A stretch of DNA of 64,000 nt from Astrothelium macrocarpum (taxonomy: Eukaryota; Ascomycota; Dothideomycetes; Trypetheliales; Trypetheliaceae): NCBI GenBank assembly GCA_021030915.1, contig JAGEMR010000091.1:1-64000 (forward strand). The letters are read 5' to 3'. The position numbers and the translations under genes were made by a program. Of the stretch, positions 31,185 through 43,400 are shown in pieces. The notes under the pieces were generated by a model. That model saw only the letters and a program-made list of their open reading frames with translations, was not told the origin of the DNA and ran no database searches. Position 1 is the first letter of the stretch. The number at the start of each line of letters is the position of its first letter.

Positions 31185-34100
31185 ATGGTTTCGCAAACGC
31201 CGTCAAGTCAGCAGCAATCGCAAGATTTATGGCAGCATGCACTTGATGCACTCGATGAAAAGCTAAAATCGAGTCTCAATTTTCCCCAAAGTTCAAAACA
31301 TGATGTATTGAGAAAGGCTCTGCAATCAGCCCAGAAAAAGAAGGAATTGTGCTTGAGAAGACGCTGGACCTTTGAGCGAGGCGGCAAAGTTGTCATCCTA
31401 CGAGATGTTATCGAGAAAATCATCAGGTGGCTGGAACAATTCAGAGCTGTCGGGGATGTCGCAGTGCAATACGACCCTGGTCATGCTTCACTGCCTTGGG
31501 CAGGGGTCAGATTTCTTCTCACAGTTTGTGGCCTTCGTTAGCTTAATCGAGAGCACGCTCACTCGCAATAGGTTGCTATAGCTGACAAGCATGCATACGA
31601 GTCCACGATCGAAGGTCTCGAAGTGGTATCGCACATGATCACTCGCTATGCAATTTTCGAGAATACCTATGCACGACGCTCAACTGCGACAAGTTCTGAA
31701 CTAGAACAAGCACTTATCGAGCTGTACGCCGAAATCTTAACGTTCATTGCAAAGTCTAAGAAATATTTTCAGACGTCGACGACGCGTGAGTCTGGTATTA
31801 CCCTGCTAATGCTAGAATTTAGCGCCTAATCGTTCATAGGTCGCGCGTTAAAGAGCGCCTTTCAGAGCGAAGAGGATAACCAAATCGAAAGAATTCGGAC
31901 CAAAGAGGCCAAAGTCTCAGCAGTCGCATCGCTATCCGACGCAGAAATACTCAATCAACTCTGGCAGCTGGAAAATCCAATCAATAGAGTTCTTGATCAG
32001 ACATCTGTCCATGCGAAGACACTGGAGGAAGCTCGATATCGTGAGATCCTGGATTGGATGTCTCCGGTTAACTATAATAAGCATCATCGAAGATATGCAG
32101 AGAAGCGGTTGCAAGGGACAGGAGAATGGTTATTGAAGAACCAGAAATACCTCGACTGGAAGTCGTCAAGCTTCTCCTCTATGCTGCTTCTTCACGGCGT
32201 TCCTGGTTCCGGTAAATCCTCTTTGATTTCGGCCGTAATCGACTCATTTGGTGGCCACAGCCCAAACAGCACGCCTCTTGCACCTTTTCTGTACTTCTAC
32301 TGCTCAAGAAACGCTGCCGAACATGGCTGCAGTGATCCGCAAGAGATTCTAAGAAGTATTTTACGACAGCTGAGTAGAGCCGATTGGTCGAGACCCACCA
32401 TCCATCATTCTGTTTTGGCCGAATATGAGCAACGCGAAGCAGATGCTAAGCTTGAAGGTCTTGATATTGAAAAGCTCAGCGTCCAGGACTGTGTCAAGCT
32501 TGTCCTGAATATTTGTGCATCAAATCCTATGACAATTATTATCGACGCTGTAGACGAGATTCAACCATTGGAGAGACACCACCTATTTGATGCTCTAAAG
32601 CAAATTACCCACGCATGTCAAAGCGTGGCTAAAATTCTTGTATCAAGCCGTGATGACGGTCAGATATTGGCTGTTCTCAAAGATGCCGCGAGTTTGCGAA
32701 TTGAAGCGACTGCCAATCGCATGGACATCGAGCTCTTCGTTCATCAGAGTGTGAAAGACGCCGTCACCCGTGGCAGACTTTTAGAGGGTAAAGTAAGCGC
32801 TGATTTACAAGCAGATTTGATACAAGCGCTACTTAAATTCTGCGGAGAAGTGTGCGTTTATTCTATGCTTGTCAGCAATACATACTAACTTCTGACATTA
32901 CAGCTTCCTTCTTGTTGGGCTTCAGCTGAACAAGCTCTGCAAGATGAGCAATGAAAGCAGCGTTAGAGAATCCATGGCTGTATTATGCAAAGACACTCTT
33001 CAAGGATTGTACAGCGAGACATTCCAGAGCATACGTGAGGACAAGCACGCCCGTCCCTATGCTACCAATGCGTTTATGCTACTACTTTGCCTACGCGAGC
33101 CGATCTCCGTCCATGCTTTCCTCGAAGGGCTAGTGAGAATGGACTCCAAAAACCCTGCCAGAATACCGCTCGATGATCTGCTTAGATTCTGCCATGGTCT
33201 ACTCATGCTCGATCCGCAACTGAAGGTCTTTCGTTTCGTACACACCTCGTTCCAAGACTATCTAGAAACCCTACCCGAGTTTGACCAAGCTCAAGTCAAT
33301 TTGCTTGTTGCGTCAAGTTGTTTAAACGTCTGTATACATGGCGTATCTACAGATATGGCGCAAATCACTGGGCCGACAGGTACATTCTACCAATATGGCA
33401 CTGTTTATTGGATGGACCATACTCGCGAAGTCGCTAAACACCGACCCAATCATGACTTAAACTCATTGATGGAAAGCTTCTTATTTGACGATGATTTTGT
33501 CGAATGGCTGGACGAAATTACACATCTCTCTGAGCAGATGCCGCGTCACCATCCTCTGAAAAACGTCTTGTCCACATTGAAGAATCCGATAGGCACCCCT
33601 TTGTTCTTAGCTTCTGCATTCGGATTCGTGAACATCCTCATCAAGCTGGCAAAAGAAGACAGTGACTTCGATTGGAACCAAAGGAGTGATACTGGGTACA
33701 CCGCTCTCTATCTTGCTTGCGTCTTTGGCGAAAACCAAGCAGCAGCATGGCTCATCAAGCATGGTGCGGATACGAATGTTATGGGCGGCCGGTTCGGCAA
33801 TCCTTTGCAGGCTGCATGTTTTGAAGGATATCTTGACATTGCACAGCTACTGATTGATAACGGTGCTGATCTTAAGAATAGCGGAAAATTCACAAATGCT
33901 CTAGACGCTGCGATGATTGGCGGGAACGAAGCAATTGCCCTCTTCATTGTGCAAAATAAATTTGCTATCAGCGATCGGGAGACATATGCTACGATAGTTC
34001 GAGAGGCTGCCCAGGTTGGCCATGCGCAAGTTTTGCAATACCTTGAAGAGACGTACCGCGCATCATACGGCTCAACTTCTTGTCCGGAAACGATCGAATC

Positions 34101-37100
34101 CGCAATTCTTAAAGGCAAGATCAGGACTCTAGAGCGCCTTTTAAAGAATCCTTCGAGCGATTATCCTCCGAACGCCATCTCGACTGCAGTACTCGGCAGG
34201 CAGAGGGAGATGGCGTTCTATCTGCATCGAAAAGGGGTGAACATTGAAGCAGAAGGCCCACTTGGAACCGCCCTTCGTACGGCAGTCGTTATGGAGTGGG
34301 AAGATATGGTTGGGGAGCTCCTACAAGCTGGAGCAAATCCAAATACATCCTCGTCTCTCGGTGATGCGCTTCAGGCAGCGGCAATGAAAGGATATGCCTC
34401 GATTACAAGACGGCTTTTACAGGAAGGTGCGTCTCCGAATAATTCAGGAGGCTGGTATGGAAATGCACTACAAGCCGGTGCCTATAATGGTCATACTGAT
34501 GTTGTGGAGCTCCTCCTCAACGCCGGTGCCCAAGTTTATTCAATAGGGTTCGCCAAGGATGCTTTCCATGCAGCTGTTGAGGGCGGCCAGGAACAGGTTG
34601 TGCGACTCTTTTTGGATCGAGGGTTCCGCTTTTATACACCCGCGAAATGCCAGCCTTGCTCGATGGGGTCGACTGAGGGGCCGCGGCACACAGATCTCTT
34701 AGCAGCAGCATCACCACCTCGCCGAGGTGGAGACAGCAGAAAAGACGCCACGATTCTGAGTCTAGCTAGTAGCGTCGGCTTGAATGAGAATCAAATGTCA
34801 TTGATCAAAGGCAATGGCTTGCTTCCGAAATCATTTCGGGACCCAACGTGGGATATGGAGGATTATGCATTAGAAGCCGCTGCATCAAAAGGACATGCTT
34901 CTATTGTCGAGATGCTGCTCAATCAACCGGATGGCTCAAACTTGCGACCGAGGGACTGCGAGATTGGATCATCGCTCAGACAGGCAGCCTCAACGGGACG
35001 CGAACAGGTCGTAGCCGAGATTTGCCAGAGTAAAACTGGCTTAAAACAGCATCTTCTTGAAACTATGAAAAGCGCTGCTGCAGAACAAGCCATAGAGGCC
35101 TTTGAAATGCTACTTGTGCATTGGAAACAGCTTGAACCGAAAGAAGGGCAAATTCCACAACCAAAACCGATCAACTTGACTTCCAGTTGTGCAAATCCTT
35201 TGCAAAATTTTGCATCTTCCAACGTAAGTCACGTAGGGATTCTGATCCTCCTGTGTAAGACACCATTTGCTGATCATGCTCAGCCAGACTTAAGCAAACG
35301 ACAATCTGACGAACGCGAAGTACTTTTGATGAGCTGCGCCTTAGGAAGCGCTTCTCTCACTAGGAGCTTGCTCGAGCCTATCTTGGAGCACTATACATTC
35401 GATCAGATCACCCATATCAAGGCCGGTGCTATTTATGAAACCGCTCGGAAGGGGAACGGCGAGCTCATGCAATTTTTGCTCGACGGCTTCACCTTGAGCA
35501 ATGACTTGCTATTGAAATCTTTCAATATTGCTTGTATATCTGGCCGGAGCGAAGTTGTCCTGCGTCTCCTGGATTGCGATAATGAAAAAGCACTTTCAGT
35601 CGAAGAGATGGGTGCAGGGTTTGTTGCCTCTGCTGGACAAGGCCATACAGATTTGCTTTGCCTTCTCCACGACCGAATGAAGGGGACCGATTTACTACAA
35701 GAGATGCTTGACAAGGCTCTGAACATCTCCTCTCTCAATGGGTACTCAAAGACAGTGGCTTTCCTTCTCTCGGAGTCTGCCAATCCAAATGCTGTCTGTG
35801 AGGAAGCTTTCAAGCCCACGATTGATGACAAGGATGACCAACACTTACAGCGACCCTTGTGTTCTGGCTCTTCAAGGCCTAAGACTAAGAGAACAAGCCT
35901 TCAGGCAGCTCTACACGGCTTTTGCGAAGCGCAGCGTGCGGGTCGCTTTTCTCACGTTCAATCCGGTAGTTCCGGTTGGGACGGGACAGACGCAGCAGAG
36001 AGGGAAGATACAATGCTCTTATTGCTCGAATACGGCGCAGAAGTTGATCTCGTATTCGAAGCTAAGTCAAGCCTTCTGCGAAGGGCTGTAGAGTATTGTT
36101 CGGCAAAAATCGTCCAAGAAATGATCAGCCACGGGGCGTCTCTGGAGGATTTGCGTGAAACAGCTCCCCTGTCACGCCATTATGTAGCTCTTGCTCGGGA
36201 CGCAGAAAACGATCCAGCTGATTCGGAGAGTGAAGACGGGGGCAGGAGGGCATTTCCGACTATACAAAAATCAAAAGCGCAGCATTCTGGGAGATCGCTA
36301 CTTCAAGTCGCCGCTAGACGCGAGGTCGGATCCGTTCAAATTGTCCATGTGCTACTGCAATCGGGTGCGGAGCTACCAAGCAATGCGTCCGGTCCCAATG
36401 TGGTGTTACTCGCAGCACTTGACTATTTTAGTGAGACTTTCCGAGAATACAGATCACTTGAAGCCATTTTCAACGATGGTCCTGGAGGCGTGGTCAAAAT
36501 GCTCCTCCCTTGTCTACCTAACGAACGGGCAGAAAATTGCCTCTACGGACGTTTGTTTCAGATGGCCGTCGCCATTCGTGATATTGAGTGCATCGAGCTG
36601 CTTATCGAGCATGGCATTGACGTCAACCTGACCGGTCATTACTATGGCACTGCTCTCCAATGCGCGGCTCGTTTCGACCATTCAGACATCGTGCAGCTCC
36701 TCATTTCTTCCGGAGCCAAAGTCGACATTCTCGCAGGCATTCACGACACTGCTTTACGAGCTGCCACCGCAGCGGGCAGTGAAGCGATCGTAGACATTCT
36801 GCTCGTAGCTGGGGCAGACGCGAATCTCAGAGTCCCCAAGGATGAAAACCGGGGCTATGAATCCACATCTACGCTGTGCCTTGCGTTAAAAGAGAAAAAC
36901 TATTCCATTGCTAAAAGACTGGTTGATGCAGGGGCTGATGTCAATCCAGACGTTGAAGACGAGTCTTGCGCTATTACGCTCGCCGTTCAGTCTGGCGACG
37001 TTTCGCTTTTGAGACTGCTAATCGACCGTGTTACCAGTATCGATTCTCCAAGAACGGCGGCACTTTATAATCGCTACTATCAAGATAAAGGAGCAAGTTC

Positions 37101-39456
37101 ACTTCACATGGCTTGTTCAATGGGTTATGAGATGATGGCGCAGTTGCTGATCGATCATGGTGCTGACATCAATCTCGAACTCAAATACAAACACGACTGG
37201 AGGGGGCGAAAGACTACTCGAACACCTCTTCAAATCGCTACACTCAAAGGGTTTCTCCCCTTGGTCAGGCTTCTTATCGCGTCTGGAGCGACCATTGACC
37301 ACTGTAATCACCACGGTACGGCATTGTCCATCGCCGCAAAAGAGAATCGTATTGAGATCGTCGAAGAGCTACTTATGTCCGAAGCGTCTATTGTAGCACG
37401 ATCGCACAAACATAACGCCCTGTCAGTAGCCTGCAAGTATCAAAGTCACGAAGTTATCAGCCTATTTTTAGAGGAATTGTCGGGAAAGCCACTGGCAGAA
37501 GCCGCATTAACCGATGCTTTAGCGTCTGCAAGTTCCAGTAAGGACCAGCAGATATCTAAAATGCTTCTTGACTATGGAGCTGATGTCAATGGTGGTATCG
37601 AAGATGGAGGGCGTCCTTTACATGTAGCAGCTTTTCAGCAGCGCTATGCCGCTGTGGATTTTCTCTTATCACATTGGGCCAATGCAGAGATTGAAACAAA
37701 AAAATACGGAACTCCACTTCAGGCCTTACTGGAGGGTTTCTATGCTTGTCAGAATCCCTGGAAAAGCGATAGAAATCCGCCTGAGCACGCCGAAACTGAG
37801 GATGAGAGCTTCGGCGTGGATTTTGACTTAGAATTCACATTTGATCTTGAGCGTCCACGCCTTGGGGAGAGGCCCGTTTACGACCTCGGTCAATGTGACC
37901 TCGGTCAATGTGAACGAGTGGCTCTCTCGCTCATAAAGCGTCAAGAGAACATAAATACGGCAGGAAGGAGCTTCGGTACTCCGCTGCACTTGTCAGTCTA
38001 TACTGGGAGTGCTGCTTGTGTGAAAGCGCTACTAGCGAAAGGAGCCGATGCCAACGCTACTTGTGACCACTTTGAAACTCCTCTTATGGTTGCTCTGGAT
38101 CGCAAAAATGACGCTATTGTCGAGACATTACTCCGCAACAATGCTAATCCAAATTTTACGTCCCCTAAGAATGGTGGACCATTACATTACTCATGCAAGA
38201 ATCAGAATGTAGATATTATTAAGATGCTGCTGCAGTATGGCGCCGATGTCAACGCGATGAGAGACTCACACAGCACCAACAATAGATTACTGCGGTGGGG
38301 TATCGATGCCAATGCAATGAGCGACTCACACAGCACTCCTCTCTCGGCAGCAATGTCAGGACCATGTTCTATGTACGGCTCGCGTGGAAACTATATACGA
38401 GCAACAGTGGAATTGCTACTGCAACATGACCGGTTTCGAATTCAGGACTGTGACTTGATCGCGGCTGCAAACGCAGAGCCAGAGGTGGCGAAAACTTTCC
38501 TTCCACTCATACTTGATCACAAGTCGGCCCCAAAGATACCGGAGTCAGTTTTCATCTCCGTCATCAAGAATTGTAGAACAAACATTCTTGATCTTTTGTT
38601 TGAACGCGATGCTGGCCTCGGCGTAAGCCCGGCCATGATTGTGGCGGCTAAAAATCCTGAAACGATGAAATATCTGCTCAATCAGTCAGCCGTGTGCCAA
38701 ATTACTCCAGAAATCCTCCTTTCTGCTGGCTGTTGGGGGCCTTCTGGCCTTGAGAGAAACCGGGAGATCTTAGAATTGCTTATTGACCACAATCAGGATC
38801 TACCTGTGACCGAAGAAATTGTGGTCAGGGTGCTCGCAAGCTCTTATCCTTGTTGTTCGTCGCGAGCGAAACCGCGGGATGCGCATAAGATAATAGAGCG
38901 TCTATTCGAGCGTAACCCAGATCTCAGCGTGACCAAGGTCATGATCCGAAATGCACGTAGCTCTGACGACATACTCACTCTTCTCAAGCATGCGACGGAC
39001 ATGCACATCTCTTCTGAAATCCTTCAATTGGTATGCAAGAAATTCGACAGTGCAAATGAGTTTTTCCCCCTTTTGCGAGAACACAATGAGACTAAACCGG
39101 TTCGACGGAGAAGCAATGGGACTTCTGGTTATCCGGTACACGAAGCCAGTTCTCATCAGGCTGTCAAGTTTACGACCGCTGTTTTGGAGCGATGCCCAAA
39201 TCTCGAGATATCTACAGAATTGCTCGAGGGAGTTGTCCACGAACGGCAATGGAGGCATCCCAAGTATGACCTACAACAGAAACTTGCAATGCTTTTTCTA
39301 AGACATGAAAAACGAGTCGCTTTCACAGACAAGTTGCGCAAAGCTATCGATGAGAGATTCGAAGATTGTGCAGATATGAGAGACTTGTTCTACAAGCTTG
39401 AGGACACTACTGCGGCGATTTCGGCTGAGGTCTTGATCAGGAAAGATGCAGAGTGA
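31185..39456 (+). CDS. Giant NACHT-ankyrin NLR (fungal STAND receptor)
   Basis: Four exons (31185-31523, 31572-31785, 31840-32851, 32904-39456) with introns of 48, 54 and 52 bp, all phase-consistent, give 2705 residues. Residues 1 to about 190 match the NACHT-associated N-terminal domain of fungal NLRs (LWQHALDALDEKL, LPWAGVRFLLTVAIADKHAY, EGLEVVSHMITRYAIFENTY). The NACHT domain has Walker A GVPGSGKSS (about 303-311) and Walker B-like TIIIDAVDE (about 416-424), followed by GLQLNKLCKM and FRFVHTSFQDYLE helical elements. About 20 or more degenerate ankyrin repeats fill residues about 760-2330 (for example TALYLACVFGENQAAAWLIK). A tail at about 2400-2600 has a different short repeat of the type EILELLIDHNQDLPVTEEI. 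Such proteins act as nonself or danger sensors that oligomerise on ligand binding. It converges with the Hint gene. The ATG at 31185 is the first in frame. Confidence 0.92.
37882..37911 (+). repeat. Perfect 15-bp tandem duplication inside the ankyrin region
   Basis: GACCTCGGTCAATGT occurs twice back to back, in frame, producing a duplicated DLGQC pentapeptide. It lies in a non-ankyrin insert between repeats and looks like a recent slippage event. Confidence 0.8.
38251..38337 (+). repeat. 60-bp-spaced partial ankyrin duplication
   Basis: Two near-identical 27-base blocks (38251-38277 and 38311-38337) encode NAMRDSHST and NAMSDSHST. They are separated by a shortened unit that does not make a full ankyrin repeat. 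It looks like an in-frame recombination or slippage product within the receptor's ligand-side array. Confidence 0.7.
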
Positions 39457-39639
39457 GACTGCGTAAAGGGGCATTTAGTCTACCTCCGAACTAGAAGGAT
39501 GTCTGAGCTTGGACTTCTGGGAAGCCCCCCCAGTTTGATACAAACTTGTGTTTCCAAGAAAAGCCCGCGAGTTCGAGCGCACAAACGATCACGCAGGTCC
39601 GACAAGTTACCTCAAGGTTATTTGGCTTACTAATTCTTG

Positions 39640-39860
39640 TCCCAGGGCCAATTCTGTTCTAATACACCCCATCCCAGGACTAAGTTCGTACTGGTATATC
39701 TCGTCCTGAGACCACTTGCGTCCCAAGACATCTTATCCTAGGAATACCTCTGTTCCAGGTCTACTGTTGTTCCAGGGCTACCAATACCCTGGGCAACTTC
39801 ATTCCCGGACTAAACCCGTCCAGGGGCACCTCTTCCTGGTGCTCCAGCCGTTTCAGGATA
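39640..39860. repeat. Degenerate minisatellite with about 17-bp period
   Basis: A series of units built around TCCCAGG(A/G)C followed by TA-rich filler: TCCCAGGGC, TCCCAGGAC, TCCTGAGAC, TCCCAAGAC, TCCTAGGAA, TTCCAGGTC, TTCCAGGGC, TCCCGGAC. From about 39720 to 39785 the spacing is close to 16-18 bp and is irregular outside. It lies just 3' of the NLR gene, in the interval before the Hint gene. A 71-codon frame through it is a by-product of the repeat. Confidence 0.6.
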
Positions 39861-40453
39861 TCTTGCTTCGCTCTAGTTCTATCGGGAAGTCATTTTTCAT
39901 ACATAGGGACAGTCGCATAGACCAAACTTAGATGAACTTGGAAAATCCAGTGTTTTGGAATAATATATGTACCGAATTCCTCAATTTCCGCTTAGGCAGA
40001 TGATGTTTACCCTTGGAATCTGTTGGGAAGAACCAAGGGATTGATGATTCAGTCCTTTTCACTACTGGGTGTTTTTAACATTACTATGACTCTTCCTCTA
40101 CAGTAAAGGTAGTACTTAGTTGTTTATATTCGGTCGCTTAGTTCTGACCACATCACACCGTTCAAAATGGAAAATTCAGTTCTCGGCTCAAAAGAAAAGA
40201 CTCGAACAGAGATAAATTGATTTGACTAGCTGTCTCGACAATTAAAGCAATTGCGCGAGGAATGCTACGGGGAGACGTTTATAAACTAACGGTCGAAGCT
40301 CTCGAGAAACAAATGCCTTCAATGCGCTTTCCAAGTCCACCGGTGAAGAGTCCGGTACATCCAGATTGAACTAAGTGTTGCTTTGATAGTGCTTCGACTC
40401 ATGCTGCGGTACTCAAGCTAAACTAGGTAGATATCTCGCTTTCGAACAACGCC
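39861..40453. other. Intergenic between convergent NLR and Hint genes
   Basis: About 590 bp after the minisatellite with no gene. It should hold the 3' ends of both converging transcripts (stops at 39456 plus and 40454 minus). Confidence 0.5.
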
Positions 40454-43400
40454 TCAATTCCTCGTGATTGTGCATGTAGTGGGACAAAAGGGAGCACCAG
40501 GGCGTCTCTCAATGACCTTAACTACTGCAGTGCCTGCCTCACTGCCAAGCGATCCCGAGATGGTGAAGACGAATTTCTGGCCAGGCGCAATGGTGGGCGT
40601 GTTTTCCGGGGCAGCTTTGACGCGAAGGTCATAGTTTGTCGATTTGAGGCTCGTCCCGTTTGGTTTCAAGAGGTCGATCTTCCAGCAGGTTGAGCTACTG
40701 TCGCCGGGGGTGGTGGCCGACCAAGTTCCCGATCCGGACGCGAATATTTCTCCTGGCCCGACAAAAGCGCCGTTTGAGAATAGTGTGGAGGTATCCGAGC
40801 CTGCGAAGAAGCTCACATCCAATGAGTTGATTGTATCTGTGGATTCGGGCATCCCCGGGACATCCTTCGTTGCCTCGGTGAATTTGATGGTTTGCGTCTT
40901 CTCGTTGACCAGAGTGAATGTGATTGAAGCGGCCGAGCCTTTGTTGCCTGACGTCGGTGATATTGAGGCCTTCAATAGAGGTTCTGGTGGGTTGCGCAGC
41001 TTTGACAGCCATCCACCCGGTGCTCGCATGCGATCGACAAAGTTCTCTCCGGGCGTTTTTTGATGTTCTGTGCTGCCAAATATGCACATCAAGATTCCCA
41101 CCACAAGTACGGCTATTGCAAGTATCTGGCCGATAACGGGTATGAGGGTTAGTGCAGGCAGTATTATGGAGACGATCTCGCATATGACGATGGCCACTTC
41201 TAATATGATATTTATGATGCCGAGGGCAAGCTGGCCCCCTGACATTTGGCCGCCGTGGGCGATGATGTCCCATATCAGGAAACTGACGAAGGCCACAGCA
41301 ATGACGACGCCGATGATCCTGATCACTTTGACAGGCATAGATAGCTTGCCTTTGATCCGCTTCAGGAAGCCTTGGGCCTTCTCGATCTCCTTTTCGAGTC
41401 TGAGGGACTCCTCTCCGAGCTTCTCCATGTATTTGACCTTCTCGTCCACGAGCTTACCCCTCCTGAAGCCAAAAGGCGTTTTGCGCACTTTATCGTTCAG
41501 AATCTGCACCTCAGCGTGTATTGTAAACATGGTACGTTCTTGTTTGATCGCGAGATGGGGGCCTATAAGATCAAATACGTTTTTTGCGACGGTACTGCCG
41601 ACCTTGCCGATCTCGGCGGGACTTAGCTTGGTGTCATTGTTCCAGAAGAGGCTGAAGACAGTAGTGCCGAGAGCTAGGATCTGTTTGTATTCCGTTAGAT
41701 TTAACACGGATCAGGCGGGGAGAAGTGAGTACAAGGACTGGCCACGGAACGAGGTCACGTACCTTGAACAGGGCACCGGCCTTGCCACCGCGCTTTGAGA
41801 TATCGTTGTCATAAAGCCAAGCGTTTTGTTTGACTTGTGTGCCGTAGCTTCGGTACCAGATGCCATTTGCCATGATTCGCAGTGCACCGAGGGCTTTCGG
41901 TGTTACGGCAGCAAGGCGCACCTGTTGCATCAACGTATTGGCCATCTTGCTCTTGTTTTCCCGGTCGAACTCGAGATCCCGGGCTTTGCAGAACTGTTGA
42001 AAGTCCTTCAGGAACGCCTCTCTGACCTCTGGTGATAGACTTTGGTTTTGTGGGTCCAGAAGGGCCTCTGCCATCCATTTGCACGCATCTGGAAGCCAGG
42101 GGGTATTTGGGTCCTCGTTCAGGTTTCGCACCTGCGCGGATGCTTCACTTGCAGCCATCTCGACGACATCCTCGTAGAATTTCCTTGCATAGACAGTGTC
42201 GGGATCCAAGACGTAGAGGATGTTGCAATACTTTTGCAGGGCCGTTTGCTGTGAAACAGGAGTCAGCACCGTTGAGCCGTGGGGCAAATGAGGAGGGCAG
42301 TAGGGTGTTTACATCACCCTTCGCGACTTTTGTCACGGTGTTCTCGAGCTCGTAGGCTTCTATTTGTGTATAGTAGTCTTTAGCCCACTGTGGACCGTTA
42401 TCAAGCACGAACTGGTCCAAAACGTCGTAGAGACGGAGCATTGCCTCACGGACGGCTAGCTTGTTGAGCTGTTTGTACTCTATCGAGGTAGAGAGGCATC
42501 CGGTTTTCTTCATCCTGAGTGTCAGATGGATGCTATGTGCTAATGGGATTTACTTACATCCCCTTGCCAGAAGAATAGGATCTTCGCCCTTTCCTCCTCT
42601 GTAAACTTGGAGACCCAATCCTTGACGTTATAGCTCTCTGCTATGGTGAGGGCGGTAAAAGCGGGCGAATAGGTCTCCTTGATCCATGTTTTGAGGTTCC
42701 CCTCCAGGCCTTCTGCGAGATGCTGCGGGAGGCTCGAAGGTTTCCTTTTGTTGAATATGTTGTTCAGGTCTGATGTCTCCATATGATAGTACATCACGTC
42801 CTCGAGGATCTTTCTTGACTTCATCTCCAACTGCATGCGGTTGTCAGCGCCTGCGCGACATTTCTACACGGGTGCACTTACGTCCTCATTTTTGTACGGG
42901 ATGTTTTCGATGGCATTGATGTGGTATGGAGCCTTCGGGCCCGGTCGAGGAGGCGGTGCCTTTTGAGGCGTGCTGACGGGAGTTGTGGGTGAGCCTGTCG
43001 GGATCTCGCCCGCACTTTTAGAGCCTTCGAGACGCTTATCGATGTCTATCCTACTAGCGGTGTCTCCGGGATTCGAGATGAAAAGATGTCTGGATCACAC
43101 AGTTAGACTCATTGATTCTGTCAGGACGACCCTGTGAGCGACTGACCTCATGCCTTCTCCGGTGTCCGAGTCCGAGGAATATTCCACGATGACGCCGGCA
43201 GCAGTCTTATCGTCCGGCCCCAGCGTGACTTCGATTGTAGAGAACATCATGCCGAGAACAACATCTGTCCCCAAGGCGGTTTTGAACGTCCACGCGAGAC
43301 TGCCGTCATCCTCCTCCTTTTTGTCTCGATACTGTCTCAGTAGCTCTTGAGCGGTTGGCACCATCTTAATAGTGATTGTGGTCCGTCCCTGAGCGTCCGC

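Noticed and set aside
41070..41798. 242-codon plus-strand frame
   Set aside because: Antisense of exons 9 and 10 of the Hint-domain gene, which have phase-consistent splice sites and a coherent protein.
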